Positions 28,917-38,330 of a stretch of 48,299 nucleotides of DNA are shown one piece after another. A model generated the notes under the pieces. That model made no database searches. It was not told the origin of the DNA and was given only the letters and a program-made list of their open reading frames with translations. The translations under genes and the position numbers were made by a program. Source of the stretch: a virus; IMG/VR virus record IMGVR_UViG_3300029990_000011, positions 1 through 48,299 of that record; one strand, given 5' to 3'. Each line of letters opens with the position of its first letter. The stretch's first letter is position 1.

Positions 28917-31900
28917 TTATGATATTATATATATTTTTGTTTTGTCCCAAGAAAATACCCCTTTTTGACCTCGGTATGTATCCATCTTAACTCTACCGTT
29001 GATTACTATAACCTTGCCGTTCAGATCAGATACTTCTTCCGACATATCAGCCCATGTATCTGGCCATACCGTAACCCCTATCATAAAGTTGTTACTTTCT
29101 AAATTTATTGAAAGCATATTCCCGTTTTTAGTTTTACGCTCGTTAACCGCTATAACCTTGCCTGCTACAGCAACTTCGCTGCCCTCCTTCGCTTTATTGA
29201 ACTCATCGCCCGCAATGTACAACCCCGCTATTCTTTTGCTTGGTATGGCGTCTTTAATCATTGTTTCATAATCTACATCTCCAAACCCTGTCAAACGCTT
29301 TTGCTCGAATACCCAAAATGTATTTTTATCGGCTTCTGGAGAATTATAGATATCAGGTAGTGGAACTCTTTTTAGATTAAAATACCAAACTAACAATATT
29401 TTCCTTTGCAACGGCATAGTAAAATCTTCAATTAAATCAAAAGCCCCCGCCAATATTAAATTAGTTATGACTCCTTTATTCACCTTACTCGGAACTCTAC
29501 TGACAAATTCTTCCAAATCAAAGAATTTTCCCCCCTTGTTTCGTGTCTCCATTATGTTAGTAACAGCAACTTCCCCCACGCCTTTTATTTTTGTCAAACT
29601 AAAAAATATTCGTCTGTTTTTATGGTCACAAGTAAAGTTTTGATCCGAGAAGTTCACATCTGGCGGTCGTATTTCAATTTCTTCGCCAATCTTTTTTATT
29701 TCCGCTAATCTGAAAGGTATATCGACCTCACTTGCGTGTTGCAAAGAAGTTGTCCAAAATTCCAGCGGATAGTTTACTTTGAACCATTGACTCCAATATG
29801 ACATTATTGAATAAGCGGCAGCGTGACTTCTATTGAAACCGTATCCAGAGAACTTGTCTAACTTTTCCCAAATTTCCCCTGCCTCAACTTCAGGGCACCC
29901 GCGAGATATAGCTCCGGCAATAAACTTTTCAGACATAGCAGCCATGGCTTTCTTGTCTTTCTTTTTCATTATGGTTCTCAATATATCGGCTTCGACTAAT
30001 GACAATCCGCCTAAAACGTGAACCGCCTTCATAATTTGTTCTTGATAAATATATAACCCAGAAGTCCCTTCTGTTACCTCTTTTAATCCAAAATCGTAAT
30101 GAGGTTTCTTTTTACCGTTTTTTATATCGGAATAATCTTGATGAGCGTTACTTTCCATTGGACCAGGACGAAATACAGCTGTCATTGCTATTAAATGCTC
30201 CAAGTTATCTGGTTTTACGCTCCGGCAATAACTCATCAGTCCTGTGGTACCGAATTGAAATACGTCCTCGTTCCATCCTCGCTTAAACATCTTAAAAACA
30301 TTTTCATCGTCAAAAGGTATTTCGTTGGTATCAACCGTAATATTATAATTCGCTTTTATGAGCTTAATTATTTTTTGAAATTTGTCTAGTTGCGTTAACC
30401 CCAATATATCTTCTTTCAAAAATCCGGACTTGTCCATGTACTTACCTTCCCATTCAGATACTAATAATCCGTCAATCATCTTAACGGGAAGCCACTCAAA
30501 TAAGTCTATATCTCTTCCATCCGAAGCTTGCTTCGGTACAATTACAACAGCCGACGGGTGAACGGACGAAGCTCGGCACTGAAATACGGCGAACTTAATC
30601 ATGTGGACCAGTTCTGGATATGTCTGGACGAACTTAAACAATCGCTTTGATTTAGAAGCATATTCTATTAGGTCTCCCCAAGATTCTTGTTGCCAATCAT
30701 CAATATCTTTAGTAAGCATATTCATGTCGTCGAAATTTAGACCCTTTATTTTGCCAAAATCTTTTATGCAAGTCTTTAGTTTCATCCTTGTGTACGTTCC
30801 AATAACACAAGTATATGAATGACCATATTTTTCTTTTATGTAATTTTTTACGCTATCTCTATATTCTGTAGGAAAATCCACATCAATATCGGGCATACTG
30901 TCAGCGCTTTTAGCGCGCTCGCCCGACACACGAGTTTCATTCAAGAAACGTTCAAACAATAAATCATATTTAATAGGGTCTACGTCGGTAATTCTCAGTA
31001 AAAAAGCAACCAAAGAACCGCACACTGAACCACGTCCCGAGCCAACCATTATGTCGTTTTCACGGCACCAATGACAAATGTCCCAGTGAATCATAAAATA
31101 GTCGCAAAGACCGTTTGGTACTATTACATTACATTCTGTCGCTAAGCGCTCCATATACAATTTCATTTCATCTTTGCTTAAATGCGATAGCCGAGTTTCG
31201 ATGCCAACTTGCAACTGCTCAAAGAAAGAAGATTTAACATCAGATACTTCAAATAACGGCAATTTTCGTTCGCTTGTATTAATCTTCATTTCCACTGACT
31301 CGGACAATGAAACAGAGTTTTCTACGCCAGATACTATTACTTCTACTAAATCGTCAACATCTTCCAACCATTCCGAGTAAGACTCAACCGTATCTTGAAA
31401 ACTTTTGTAAAATTGAGATTCGCTTTCTGCGTCGGCTCTGCCGTCTATTTTGTTCAGAGCTGACTTTAAACCGCCATTTTCTTTATCTAAATAGTAACTA
31501 TCGTTTATCAATATGGGGTCTAAATATTTTCTGTATTTACAAATATACGTGTCTATATTGGACAAATGTTTTTTAAATAATGTAGAAGACGAATATTCAA
31601 CCGTATCTATTTGGTAAAATAAAGAATCAAAAGACTTCTTATAAATGTTTATTAGATTGAAACAATGTTTCTTATCGTCTTTAAAGTAGTTGAATTCACT
31701 TTCTTTAGGTATTACCAAACATAACCCGTCCCCGTATGTATAAAGTAACGTATCAGGAATAAAACCGTTGTAGTCGACGTTTATAGCCTTATTAATCAAA
31801 AGTAAATTTTTCCAGCCAGCGTAATTTAACACAAACAATTTTAATTCAAAAGTTTCTTGTATGTCCGCTTCAATATCGTATCCTCTAGACACTGTGACGG

Positions 31901-32435
31901 TTTCTCCAAGAATACATTTTATTTTGTTCTTTTCACACGCAGTTTGAAATGACAACGCTCCCGCTAATGTATTTTTATCGCATATGCCTAAAAATTTATG
32001 TCCTAAGAATTTTGCTTTATCAGCCCAAAGTTGACACCCCCCGCTCCCGTTTAATATTTCATATTCCGAATGAACCCCCAAATGTGAGAACTCCATGACT
32101 GTCGGTTCAGAAGTTAACCCACGAAACTTAAAATCATTAAAGCTCGGTTTGAAAATTAATTCATTGTATTTGTTTTTACCTCTTGCTAAATTAGAATAAT
32201 AAAACCTTCCTCCGAACTCAAAAAGTATGTTGTCTACTTCTTTATCATCTAATAAGTCATACTCTTCATCCGACAGAATAAAGCTGAAATCATCATCTAT
32301 TATTTTCCCATCAAAAGATTTAAGGTAAAGATATTTACTCTCCCCCTCAATAGTAATAATGTCGGAACCATTATTATCTGATTCCGACACTACTAGTTTG
32401 TTTTCTTTAACCCAATTTAATAAACTTTCAGTCAT
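28917..32435 (-). CDS. dnaE: Replicative DNA polymerase III alpha subunit, DnaE type
   Basis: A 1172-residue C-family polymerase. After about 110 phage-specific residues comes a PHP domain: HLGVHSEYE (118-126) is intact but the next metal motif reads CDKNTL where TDHxxL is usual, so the PHP site is probably inactive. The palm has GRGSVCGSLVAF (467-478) and PDIDVDF (515-521) with two catalytic Asp; GFLKEDILGL supplies the third. A C-terminal OB domain (VAVAGKVIAVNERKTKNGNM) follows. It is about the size of E. coli DnaE (1160). No DnaQ, clamp or loader gene is visible in the window. T4-like phages usually use family B, so this is a swap. Confidence 0.94.
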   Translation of the reverse strand: MTESLLNWVKENKLVVSESDNNGSDIITIEGESKYLYLKSFDGKIIDDDFSFILSDEEYDLLDDKEVDNILFEFGGRFYYSNLARGKNKYNELIFKPSFNDFKFRGLTSEPTVMEFSHLGVHSEYEILNGSGGCQLWADKAKFLGHKFLGICDKNTLAGALSFQTACEKNKIKCILGETVTVSRGYDIEADIQETFELKLFVLNYAGWKNLLLINKAINVDYNGFIPDTLLYTYGDGLCLVIPKESEFNYFKDDKKHCFNLINIYKKSFDSLFYQIDTVEYSSSTLFKKHLSNIDTYICKYRKYLDPILINDSYYLDKENGGLKSALNKIDGRADAESESQFYKSFQDTVESYSEWLEDVDDLVEVIVSGVENSVSLSESVEMKINTSERKLPLFEVSDVKSSFFEQLQVGIETRLSHLSKDEMKLYMERLATECNVIVPNGLCDYFMIHWDICHWCRENDIMVGSGRGSVCGSLVAFLLRITDVDPIKYDLLFERFLNETRVSGERAKSADSMPDIDVDFPTEYRDSVKNYIKEKYGHSYTCVIGTYTRMKLKTCIKDFGKIKGLNFDDMNMLTKDIDDWQQESWGDLIEYASKSKRLFKFVQTYPELVHMIKFAVFQCRASSVHPSAVVIVPKQASDGRDIDLFEWLPVKMIDGLLVSEWEGKYMDKSGFLKEDILGLTQLDKFQKIIKLIKANYNITVDTNEIPFDDENVFKMFKRGWNEDVFQFGTTGLMSYCRSVKPDNLEHLIAMTAVFRPGPMESNAHQDYSDIKNGKKKPHYDFGLKEVTEGTSGLYIYQEQIMKAVHVLGGLSLVEADILRTIMKKKDKKAMAAMSEKFIAGAISRGCPEVEAGEIWEKLDKFSGYGFNRSHAAAYSIMSYWSQWFKVNYPLEFWTTSLQHASEVDIPFRLAEIKKIGEEIEIRPPDVNFSDQNFTCDHKNRRIFFSLTKIKGVGEVAVTNIMETRNKGGKFFDLEEFVSRVPSKVNKGVITNLILAGAFDLIEDFTMPLQRKILLVWYFNLKRVPLPDIYNSPEADKNTFWVFEQKRLTGFGDVDYETMIKDAIPSKRIAGLYIAGDEFNKAKEGSEVAVAGKVIAVNERKTKNGNMLSINLESNNFMIGVTVWPDTWADMSEEVSDLNGKVIVINGRVKMDTYRGQKGVFSWDKTKIYIIS

Positions 32436-33664
32436 TATAATTTACCTAAGTATTCGTGTGTGTAATTAGTTAACCTTGATGCAAAAAAGTTCTTAGCAAG
32501 CACTACAATGTCTAGAGTATCTGAATTTCCCCCCGCTATGTAACTGAAAGACTCGATTTGTTTTATCGCCCTTATCCTTAATGAATCTTTGTCAACCATA
32601 CCGTCAGACATATTACTTTTGTATTGCAAATAAATTGCGCAAAGATTATACGCTAAATACAAATACTTAGAAAATTTCAATACTGATTGTAGCTCGGTTA
32701 ATGAAGCAGTTTCGCCCGCTGCTAATTTAGTTAGATTATCTATAATCAAATTCAAATGTATGTCCACTTCCCTGAGTCGATTTCCAGGAACTTCGTGCTC
32801 AAAGTTGAAATCCATTTTTTGCGAATGAGACACTTCGTACAATTCAGGATGGGTAGATTCCTTAGCATGGTCTTCTTCAAATAACCTATCTTCAAAAGCA
32901 TCTTTCATTTTTTCAGCCGTATCGTTCCATTCATAGATATGCAAACTTTGCGAATTATGAGTTTGAGTACCTAATTCAACGCCTATGCAATTTGCGAATA
33001 ACTCGGTCAAAAAGCTGAATTGAAAAATGTTCGTTGGCAACCCCCAATGCAAATCATTGCTTCGATTTTGTATCGTTGTTATCAACTTGCCTTTTCTTAC
33101 TTTCAACATCACCGTATCATTACAAGGAGTATCTTTTGTTTTTGCCCCTAAATCAAAATCTGGGTTCCAAATCTGTAATACAACTTGTCGACTATCTGAA
33201 TTTTCATTCAATATCTTTACCGCATCGGCAATTTGGTCATGCCCTTGGGCCACATTCATATTTTCTTCCAAAAATGTATCTTCGGCTCTTACTCCCCAAT
33301 GTCTTAATCTAAAACCGTATGGCGCATGAAATGTTTTGCCGTCGTCTGAAAAATCCGACATCTTTTTATTGAATAACGCTAAGAAGTGTACATCCTTCTT
33401 ACCATTAAATATCCACATTGCTTCGGCAAGTAAAAAGAAAATGTTTATATCTCTACCGAATCCACCCACGCAGCGATTATACGGGTTTGTAAGCATCGTT
33501 TTGAAATCAAGAAGCTCTTTTGTTTTGCCAACTCGACTGTCTTGAATATCCAAATTATCTAACATCCATTTATTCAGTATCGGGTACACCGCTGAAAATT
33601 TAGTAGTTTTTGCTACCCCTAACTCGGGACTTAATACATTATCAATGTCTTTCATATTACACAA
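32435..33664 (-). CDS. Thymidylate synthase or hydroxymethylase homologue
   Basis: A 409-residue protein of the thymidylate-synthase superfamily: DSRVGKT (phosphate loop, R44), EAMWIFNG (E81), HAPYGFRLRHWG, SDSRQVVLQIWNP, catalytic Cys181 in TPCNDTVML, and RSNDLHWGLPTNIFQF with Asn212. The Cys is followed by Asn, where TS has His (PCH), QRSxD reads NRSND, DxHxY is SLHIY, and the usual C-terminal folate motif is absent, replaced by a long extension. Asn212 favours a uracil substrate. It may therefore make dTMP or a modified pyrimidine such as hydroxymethyl-dUMP. One-base overlap with the polymerase gene. Confidence 0.82.
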   Translation of the reverse strand: MCNMKDIDNVLSPELGVAKTTKFSAVYPILNKWMLDNLDIQDSRVGKTKELLDFKTMLTNPYNRCVGGFGRDINIFFLLAEAMWIFNGKKDVHFLALFNKKMSDFSDDGKTFHAPYGFRLRHWGVRAEDTFLEENMNVAQGHDQIADAVKILNENSDSRQVVLQIWNPDFDLGAKTKDTPCNDTVMLKVRKGKLITTIQNRSNDLHWGLPTNIFQFSFLTELFANCIGVELGTQTHNSQSLHIYEWNDTAEKMKDAFEDRLFEEDHAKESTHPELYEVSHSQKMDFNFEHEVPGNRLREVDIHLNLIIDNLTKLAAGETASLTELQSVLKFSKYLYLAYNLCAIYLQYKSNMSDGMVDKDSLRIRAIKQIESFSYIAGGNSDTLDIVVLAKNFFASRLTNYTHEYLGKL

Positions 33665-33706
33665 TTTTATAATTTATACTTTATACTATTAGTAACGTTG
33701 GGGCAT

Positions 33707-33735
33707 AAAAAAAGAGCGCTGTAAAGCGCTCTTCT
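33707..33735 (-). terminator. Rho-independent terminator
   Basis: On the minus strand AAGAGCGCT and AGCGCTCTT pair around TTAC, followed by seven T. It lies 24 bases after the stop of the alanine/lysine-rich protein gene. The thymidylate-synthase gene starts 43 bases further on, so a promoter should lie there; TTATAAAATTGTG is a weak candidate. Confidence 0.85.
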
Positions 33736-33758
33736 CATTATATAAAGTCCAATTTACT

Positions 33759-34787
33759 TTATTCTTCTTCCTCAACTACAACCTTTTTTGTTTTTGATTT
33801 TGCTTCTGCTATTTTTGCTTTAGCGGCTGCAACCTTATCTACCACGGGAGCAGCTGTCTTGGCTACGGCAGGTTTTACGGTTTCTTTGGCAGATGCTTTT
33901 GCAGCAGGCGCTTCTGACTTCGCAGACTTTTTCAAATTTTCTTCCATTTTAGTTCTGTTTTCACCTAACTTTTTGTCAAGTTTATTTACAGATGTTTCGA
34001 TGCTTGGAAGCAAAGCTGTCAATATTTCCGTAAGTTCGTCAATATCCAATGCTTTGATAAAAGGAACTCCAGACCAGCAAATTTCGTGGTCGATTCCGTT
34101 CTCGGTTAACCCGTCAACATGACCGTTGAATGTTGGTAAGTACAATGTTGCTACAAAAGTGTCATCTGCTTTTACTGAGCCATTTTCCAAAGACAATACG
34201 GCACGGTTTGAGTTTTTGCCTTTATATTTAACAGTAACTCCAGCGTTGCTAATCCAAGCGTACAAGTAATCTTCATCAGGGAATAACGCTTTCAAGAACT
34301 CAAAATGTACGCGGTCTTCTTCTACATCTTTAGGATTCAGTTTGGTTGCTTTGGCAGTTTTTACTACTTCTTCCTTTTTTGGGATAGATTTTGCAACTTC
34401 TTTAACCGCTGCTTTTGCGACTGGTTTTGTGGCTGCTTTCGCTACTGCCTTTTTTGCCGGAATTTCTTCTTCTTCTTCTTCAACAACTACTGTTTTTTTA
34501 GCAGGTGTTTTAGAAACAGGTTTCTTCGCTGGAATTTCTTCTTCAGCAGCAAGTTCTTCTAATTCTTCTTCTGTTTCTGTTTTAGGTTCTTCTGCGGCTG
34601 GATTCTCATCCAAGTCAACAAATGATTCAGCTAAGTCAATAAGAGTTTCAAGCTCTTCATCTTCCATACCTTCGATGCCATTTTTGATAAGAAAGGCGTT
34701 CACAACTGTTTTTGCTTCTTCTTCGCTTTTTTCTTTGAATCCCAATGCAGTCAATTTCTTGCTAGTGGGTGCGGTTAATTTTGTCAT
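33759..34787 (-). CDS. Abundant-type phage protein with Lys/Ala-rich tails around a conserved core
   Basis: A 342-residue protein. The N-terminus is helical (residues 1-60), followed by an acidic and then PAKK-type repetitive segment (60-145, EEEIPAKKPVSKTPAKK). A globular domain covers about 150-260 (HFEFLKALFPDEDYLYAWIS, DHEICWSGVPFIKALDID), and the C-terminus is again Ala/Lys-rich (AKASAKETVKPAVAKTAAPV). The tails resemble histone H1 or bacterial nucleoid proteins, suggesting DNA binding; the same linker style occurs in the single-strand-binding protein. Core fold not recognised. Followed by a strong terminator. Confidence 0.75.
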   Translation of the reverse strand: MTKLTAPTSKKLTALGFKEKSEEEAKTVVNAFLIKNGIEGMEDEELETLIDLAESFVDLDENPAAEEPKTETEEELEELAAEEEIPAKKPVSKTPAKKTVVVEEEEEEIPAKKAVAKAATKPVAKAAVKEVAKSIPKKEEVVKTAKATKLNPKDVEEDRVHFEFLKALFPDEDYLYAWISNAGVTVKYKGKNSNRAVLSLENGSVKADDTFVATLYLPTFNGHVDGLTENGIDHEICWSGVPFIKALDIDELTEILTALLPSIETSVNKLDKKLGENRTKMEENLKKSAKSEAPAAKASAKETVKPAVAKTAAPVVDKVAAAKAKIAEAKSKTKKVVVEEEE

Positions 34788-34833
34788 TTTGTTCGATTTT
34801 TTATTTGTTAAAACTATTTTGTTAAATACATTT

Positions 34834-35463
34834 TCAATCTTCGTGGCTATATGTTCTATATATTTCTCTTTCTCGGTGCAATTCAGAGCCGTACTTAGTA
34901 AGTAAAAACTCTTTGTGCATTTCTATTATTTCGTCTGGGGTGAATGGGTCGTCGTCGTTATACATTACTCCCTTTATTGGTTCACTATTATTATAAACTT
35001 TGGAGATAATTTTGTTGGTGCAACCTTTCAGATATAATGAGAATACAACTCTGTTCATTCCAGTCAATCCTTCCAATAAATTTATACCGTTTAAAATAAA
35101 TTTGTTTTCTTCCGGAACTATGCAAGTATCAATGTCTGAACCAAAATCGTATTCTATATCGTCCATGCGAACTTTATAATTTTCACGGGCGATGTACTTC
35201 ATAAAATCTTTGGATTTATTTGAACACGCGGCTTCTAAATAATACTTTAATGGTACTGGTTTTGCATAACCCTCAAGTTTGTATTTTCTCCAACGCTTCC
35301 CGTAAGATTTAATCGAGGTGAAAATTTTAATTTTAAATTCTTGTAATAAATCTTCGTATTGATACGACAGTTCAGAGTAGGAGTAAATTTTGTTGGCATA
35401 TTTTTTAGCCAAATGTTCATATCTGTCGTAGAGCACTTCAGACATTTGTTTTTTGATTTCCAT
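34834..35463 (-). CDS. Sigma-70-like phage transcription factor
   Basis: A 209-residue protein. Residues 36-90 resemble sigma region 2 (YEDLLQEFKIKIFTSIKSYG, PLKYYLEAACSNKSKDFMKY) and the last 75 residues a region-4-like segment (GMNRVVFSLYLKGCTNKIIS then DEIIEMHKEFLLTKYG). Such proteins, T4 gp55 for example, direct host RNA polymerase to phage late promoters. It is the first gene behind promoter copy 3, with a 35-base leader, so it belongs to the same regulon as the two small genes near 11-12.5 kb. Confidence 0.72.
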   Translation of the reverse strand: MEIKKQMSEVLYDRYEHLAKKYANKIYSYSELSYQYEDLLQEFKIKIFTSIKSYGKRWRKYKLEGYAKPVPLKYYLEAACSNKSKDFMKYIARENYKVRMDDIEYDFGSDIDTCIVPEENKFILNGINLLEGLTGMNRVVFSLYLKGCTNKIISKVYNNSEPIKGVMYNDDDPFTPDEIIEMHKEFLLTKYGSELHREREIYRTYSHED

Positions 35464-35497
35464 TTTAAATTTACGATTTAGTATTACAATTATGGTA

Positions 35498-35582
35498 CAA
35501 AGATAATATATTTTAGGACTAGAACCTAATGTTTTTGTATTTATTTTTAAATTTAGCCAAAGATTTAACTAATTTTAAAAAT
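35498..35582 (-). promoter_or_regulatory. Conserved phage promoter, copy 3
   Basis: On the minus strand: GTTAAATCTTTGG, AAAAATAA, ATTAGGTT (32 bases after GTTAAAT), exactly 17 bases, then TATCTTTGTACC, a perfect Bacteroidetes TAnnTTTG box. Blocks and spacing match copies 1 and 2, while the rest differs. The far upstream ACATTGGGCAAAC extension of copies 1 and 2 is missing, so it may be dispensable. It drives the sigma-like gene. Confidence 0.82.
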
Positions 35583-35606
35583 ATAACGCGAATCGTCAAC
35601 TAAACA

Positions 35607-36044
35607 TTATAATATTCGGCATATTTTGTCGCTGTCTAAAACGACTGAAGAACCCGTTTTCTTGCAGGTTAATTCGAAAGTATGATAATCGATTTGACTA
35701 TGTAAAATCCAAACTGAACCTGAATAGGAAAATTCACTGCCTAACGAATAATAATTGACAAAGTCAAGCTCCGACATTCTAAATGTAGGATTCCCCATGT
35801 CATCAAATAATTCTTTATGGAATTTATCTCTCGTGAGTTTATCGTTAATAACGCTATTCAAGTTATTTCTTTCGGCAATATTATTAATCTTATCTGCTTT
35901 GAAAGCCATCACCTTTTGGTAATATTGCTTATCTTTTACATTATAATATATCTTCCTTTTAAAATCAGCAATCAAATATTCTTTTTGAACCACTTCAAAA
36001 TATCCCGCTACTGATAAATTCCTCGATTTAACTTCGTCCATCAC
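35607..36044 (-). CDS. Hypothetical protein
   Basis: A 145-residue protein, not recognised. Charged helical first half (EYLIADFKRKIYYNVKDKQY, AERNNLNSVINDKLTRDKFH), beta-rich second half (FSYSGSVWILHSQIDYHTFE). It overlaps the primase gene by four bases and is the last gene before promoter copy 3. A replisome accessory role is possible from position only. Confidence 0.62.
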   Translation of the reverse strand: MMDEVKSRNLSVAGYFEVVQKEYLIADFKRKIYYNVKDKQYYQKVMAFKADKINNIAERNNLNSVINDKLTRDKFHKELFDDMGNPTFRMSELDFVNYYSLGSEFSYSGSVWILHSQIDYHTFELTCKKTGSSVVLDSDKICRIL

Positions 36045-36988
36045 ATTTTTACTTTTGAAATAATATTTTCACTAAACTCTCTTGGTCTGCGCAATCTTGT
36101 GAAAACTTCTAACGCTTCCTCGTCGCTGCATTCATCTATATCTTTCTTCAACGTAAATGTTATATTTGTAAAAAAGTTTTTTTCTAGTTCAAACCCATAT
36201 TTTTTTATTTCTTTTAGCGCGTCAAAGTCATAAAGCAATATTACATTAATGATTCCTTTGCTTTTTAGTTTTTCAATTTGCCAAGGACTTATTTTTTTGC
36301 CAAATGTGCAACAACATTTAACAGTTGGACAATTATCAAGTTCTAAAACTCTGTCTACTGCCACCTTATCAAATCTTCCTTCGACTAATATAGCCGTTGC
36401 CGTAATGTCTTTTATTATTTCATCAAAGCCGTCTAATAATTTAGAAAAATCAGTTCCAGCGCTATTATTATATCTTAATCTGTCTTTTGGCACTTTTTTG
36501 TTTGCGTATCTACCGACGAACCCTCTTATTTTTAAATTGTCGTAAATGGGGAATAAAACATACCCCTTATATTTAGAAATAATATTTGCTTCTCCAAACT
36601 GGTATCTTATAAAATGTTTTTTGTTTAACCCTCGGCTAGACAAATAATCGCTTTTGTCAAAAACTTTCCATCCCGCTGGCATCTTAACAATAGGCAAATC
36701 TTCAAGAGTTATTTTTTCATCTTCTTCCACAAAACCAACTCCATTGATTGAATCTCTAAATTCTATTGTCGCTCCTTCTAATAAGTATGACTTGTTCAGG
36801 AAACGTAACAATTTATATATAGAACCTGATTCTCCGCACTTTTTACAGTCCCAGCGCTGTGTTACCTTCGATATATAAAAATGTTGGCTTTTACCGCAAA
36901 AAGGACAGTCACAAATGTACTGTCCTCTGGTGTTTAACTTACTATTTACAAGTAACACATTTAAATCTGAATCGTCTATTTTATTCAT
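36041..36988 (-). CDS. DNA primase, zinc-ribbon plus Toprim
   Basis: A 315-residue primase. A zinc ribbon is formed by CDCPFC (cysteines 28 and 31) and CKKC (48 and 51), followed by the Toprim core: the E of ILVEGRFDKVA near residue 200, then YDFDA near 250 as the second acidic motif. It lacks the long helicase-binding domain of DnaG (about 580 residues) and is nearer T4 gp61 or the primase half of T7 gp4. It makes RNA primers and should act with the DnaB-type helicase encoded upstream, with which it overlaps by eight bases. Confidence 0.88.
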   Translation of the reverse strand: MNKIDDSDLNVLLVNSKLNTRGQYICDCPFCGKSQHFYISKVTQRWDCKKCGESGSIYKLLRFLNKSYLLEGATIEFRDSINGVGFVEEDEKITLEDLPIVKMPAGWKVFDKSDYLSSRGLNKKHFIRYQFGEANIISKYKGYVLFPIYDNLKIRGFVGRYANKKVPKDRLRYNNSAGTDFSKLLDGFDEIIKDITATAILVEGRFDKVAVDRVLELDNCPTVKCCCTFGKKISPWQIEKLKSKGIINVILLYDFDALKEIKKYGFELEKNFFTNITFTLKKDIDECSDEEALEVFTRLRRPREFSENIISKVKM

Positions 36989-38330
36989 CCCAAGTGGCGT
37001 TCATGGTTTTCTTTCTGTCATAAAATCTCGAGAAAGCAAAATTGTTGTATATAAATATCGGGTCTCCATTTTGATAATCCCTCAACTTGTCGGTGTGGAG
37101 TCGCATTATTTCTTCTTTCATTTCGTCACGCGTTTGATTTATTGTAACGAAAATATCAAATGGGCGAATCTTGCCCTTGTCTTCTGATAAATTAGCGCGG
37201 GTGATTACAAATGCTGGGTCGTTTCGTTGTTCTTCAGGTATGGAATTACTTTGAGTTGCCGTGTGTACAACAGCATTAAATTCCATCGCTAATTGCTTCA
37301 TGCCTTTTGCTAATTTAGCTTGACGGAAACGTTCTTCGCTCGGTGAGTAATTATGCCCGTCTCCAACTTCTACCAATTCTAAATAGTCAATAACTATTAC
37401 ATCAATCTTGCCGTGAGCCTTCTCCATTTCCTTCAACTCACGATGAATATCAACGAGCGTCTTTCCTCCCCAATTTTCTTCTGACGAAACAAATATATCA
37501 GACTTGCGTAATTTCTTAATTATCCTTTTGGAAATTTCCATGCGCTTGTCTGTAATATTCCCCATCTTTACGTCAGAATATAATGTACCAGTCCAAGCAG
37601 CATCGTACCTATTTAAGCATTGCTCCCTCGTGCCTTCAAGTTGAAAATGTGCTACTCTGTGACCATTACGCGCAGCGGCAACTCCAACGTGTACCAGACA
37701 TTGAGATTTACCAGAGCCTGAATCTCCCAACCAAAGCACACATTCACCCGTTTCCGGACCTCCAAATTGTCCGCCTAACCTATAATCAAGTTCATCAATA
37801 TTAGTCGGAACTTTAAAACGGAAATTATAATCTTCGGATTTACGCTTAGTTTGTCGTTCTTCAAAATCATTAAAAACGCTTTCAAACTTCGCATTTTGAA
37901 TACTGAACTTAGATATATCGTCAGCGTACTTTATCAATAAATCATATGAGGCATCCTTTTCTCCTCTATTATAGGCTTCAACTATCTTATCATTAGCCTC
38001 AAGGAATTTCATTTGCTTGATGTAACGCTCAAAAGTTTCGACTATTAATTCAGCTTCATTTTCGTTGGTTGGCTCAAAATCTTTTATTTCTTTTATTTTG
38101 TCAAGAATGTCCTCGTCATCAATAAATTCTTGTTGCATTTGTCCGATAGTCGGAACCACCCCCGTTTTATCATAACGCTTGGTTATCCATTGCCACATTC
38201 TTTTTTCTGATTCTTCTTGCAGGTAGGAAAATTTCAGATACTGCTTAGCAATATCCATTATAGTACGTTTCTGAAGTGCAACAGCCAATAACTCCACAAT
38301 AAAATTCTCAGCCAGTTTGTTATTCGCCAT
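36981..38330 (-). CDS. Replicative DnaB-type helicase
   Basis: A 449-residue helicase. The N-terminal 150 residues are helical (primase-interacting type), then the RecA core: Walker A GDSGSGKSQ at residues 202-210, HRVAHFQLEGTREQCLNRYD, Walker B IDVIVIDYLELV near 325, and an RxxxAxQSNS-type segment (AVVHTATQSNSIPEEQR). The length fits T4 gp41 (475) and DnaB (470). It should unwind the lagging strand as a hexamer. It overlaps the primase gene downstream by eight bases and the zinc-cysteine protein upstream by eleven. Confidence 0.9.
   Translation of the reverse strand: MANNKLAENFIVELLAVALQKRTIMDIAKQYLKFSYLQEESEKRMWQWITKRYDKTGVVPTIGQMQQEFIDDEDILDKIKEIKDFEPTNENEAELIVETFERYIKQMKFLEANDKIVEAYNRGEKDASYDLLIKYADDISKFSIQNAKFESVFNDFEERQTKRKSEDYNFRFKVPTNIDELDYRLGGQFGGPETGECVLWLGDSGSGKSQCLVHVGVAAARNGHRVAHFQLEGTREQCLNRYDAAWTGTLYSDVKMGNITDKRMEISKRIIKKLRKSDIFVSSEENWGGKTLVDIHRELKEMEKAHGKIDVIVIDYLELVEVGDGHNYSPSEERFRQAKLAKGMKQLAMEFNAVVHTATQSNSIPEEQRNDPAFVITRANLSEDKGKIRPFDIFVTINQTRDEMKEEIMRLHTDKLRDYQNGDPIFIYNNFAFSRFYDRKKTMNATWDE

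Noticed and set aside
34342-34905. 187-codon plus-strand frame opposite the Ala/Lys-rich gene
   Set aside because: Low-complexity Ser/Ala/Phe sequence generated by the repetitive minus-strand gene; no start signal.
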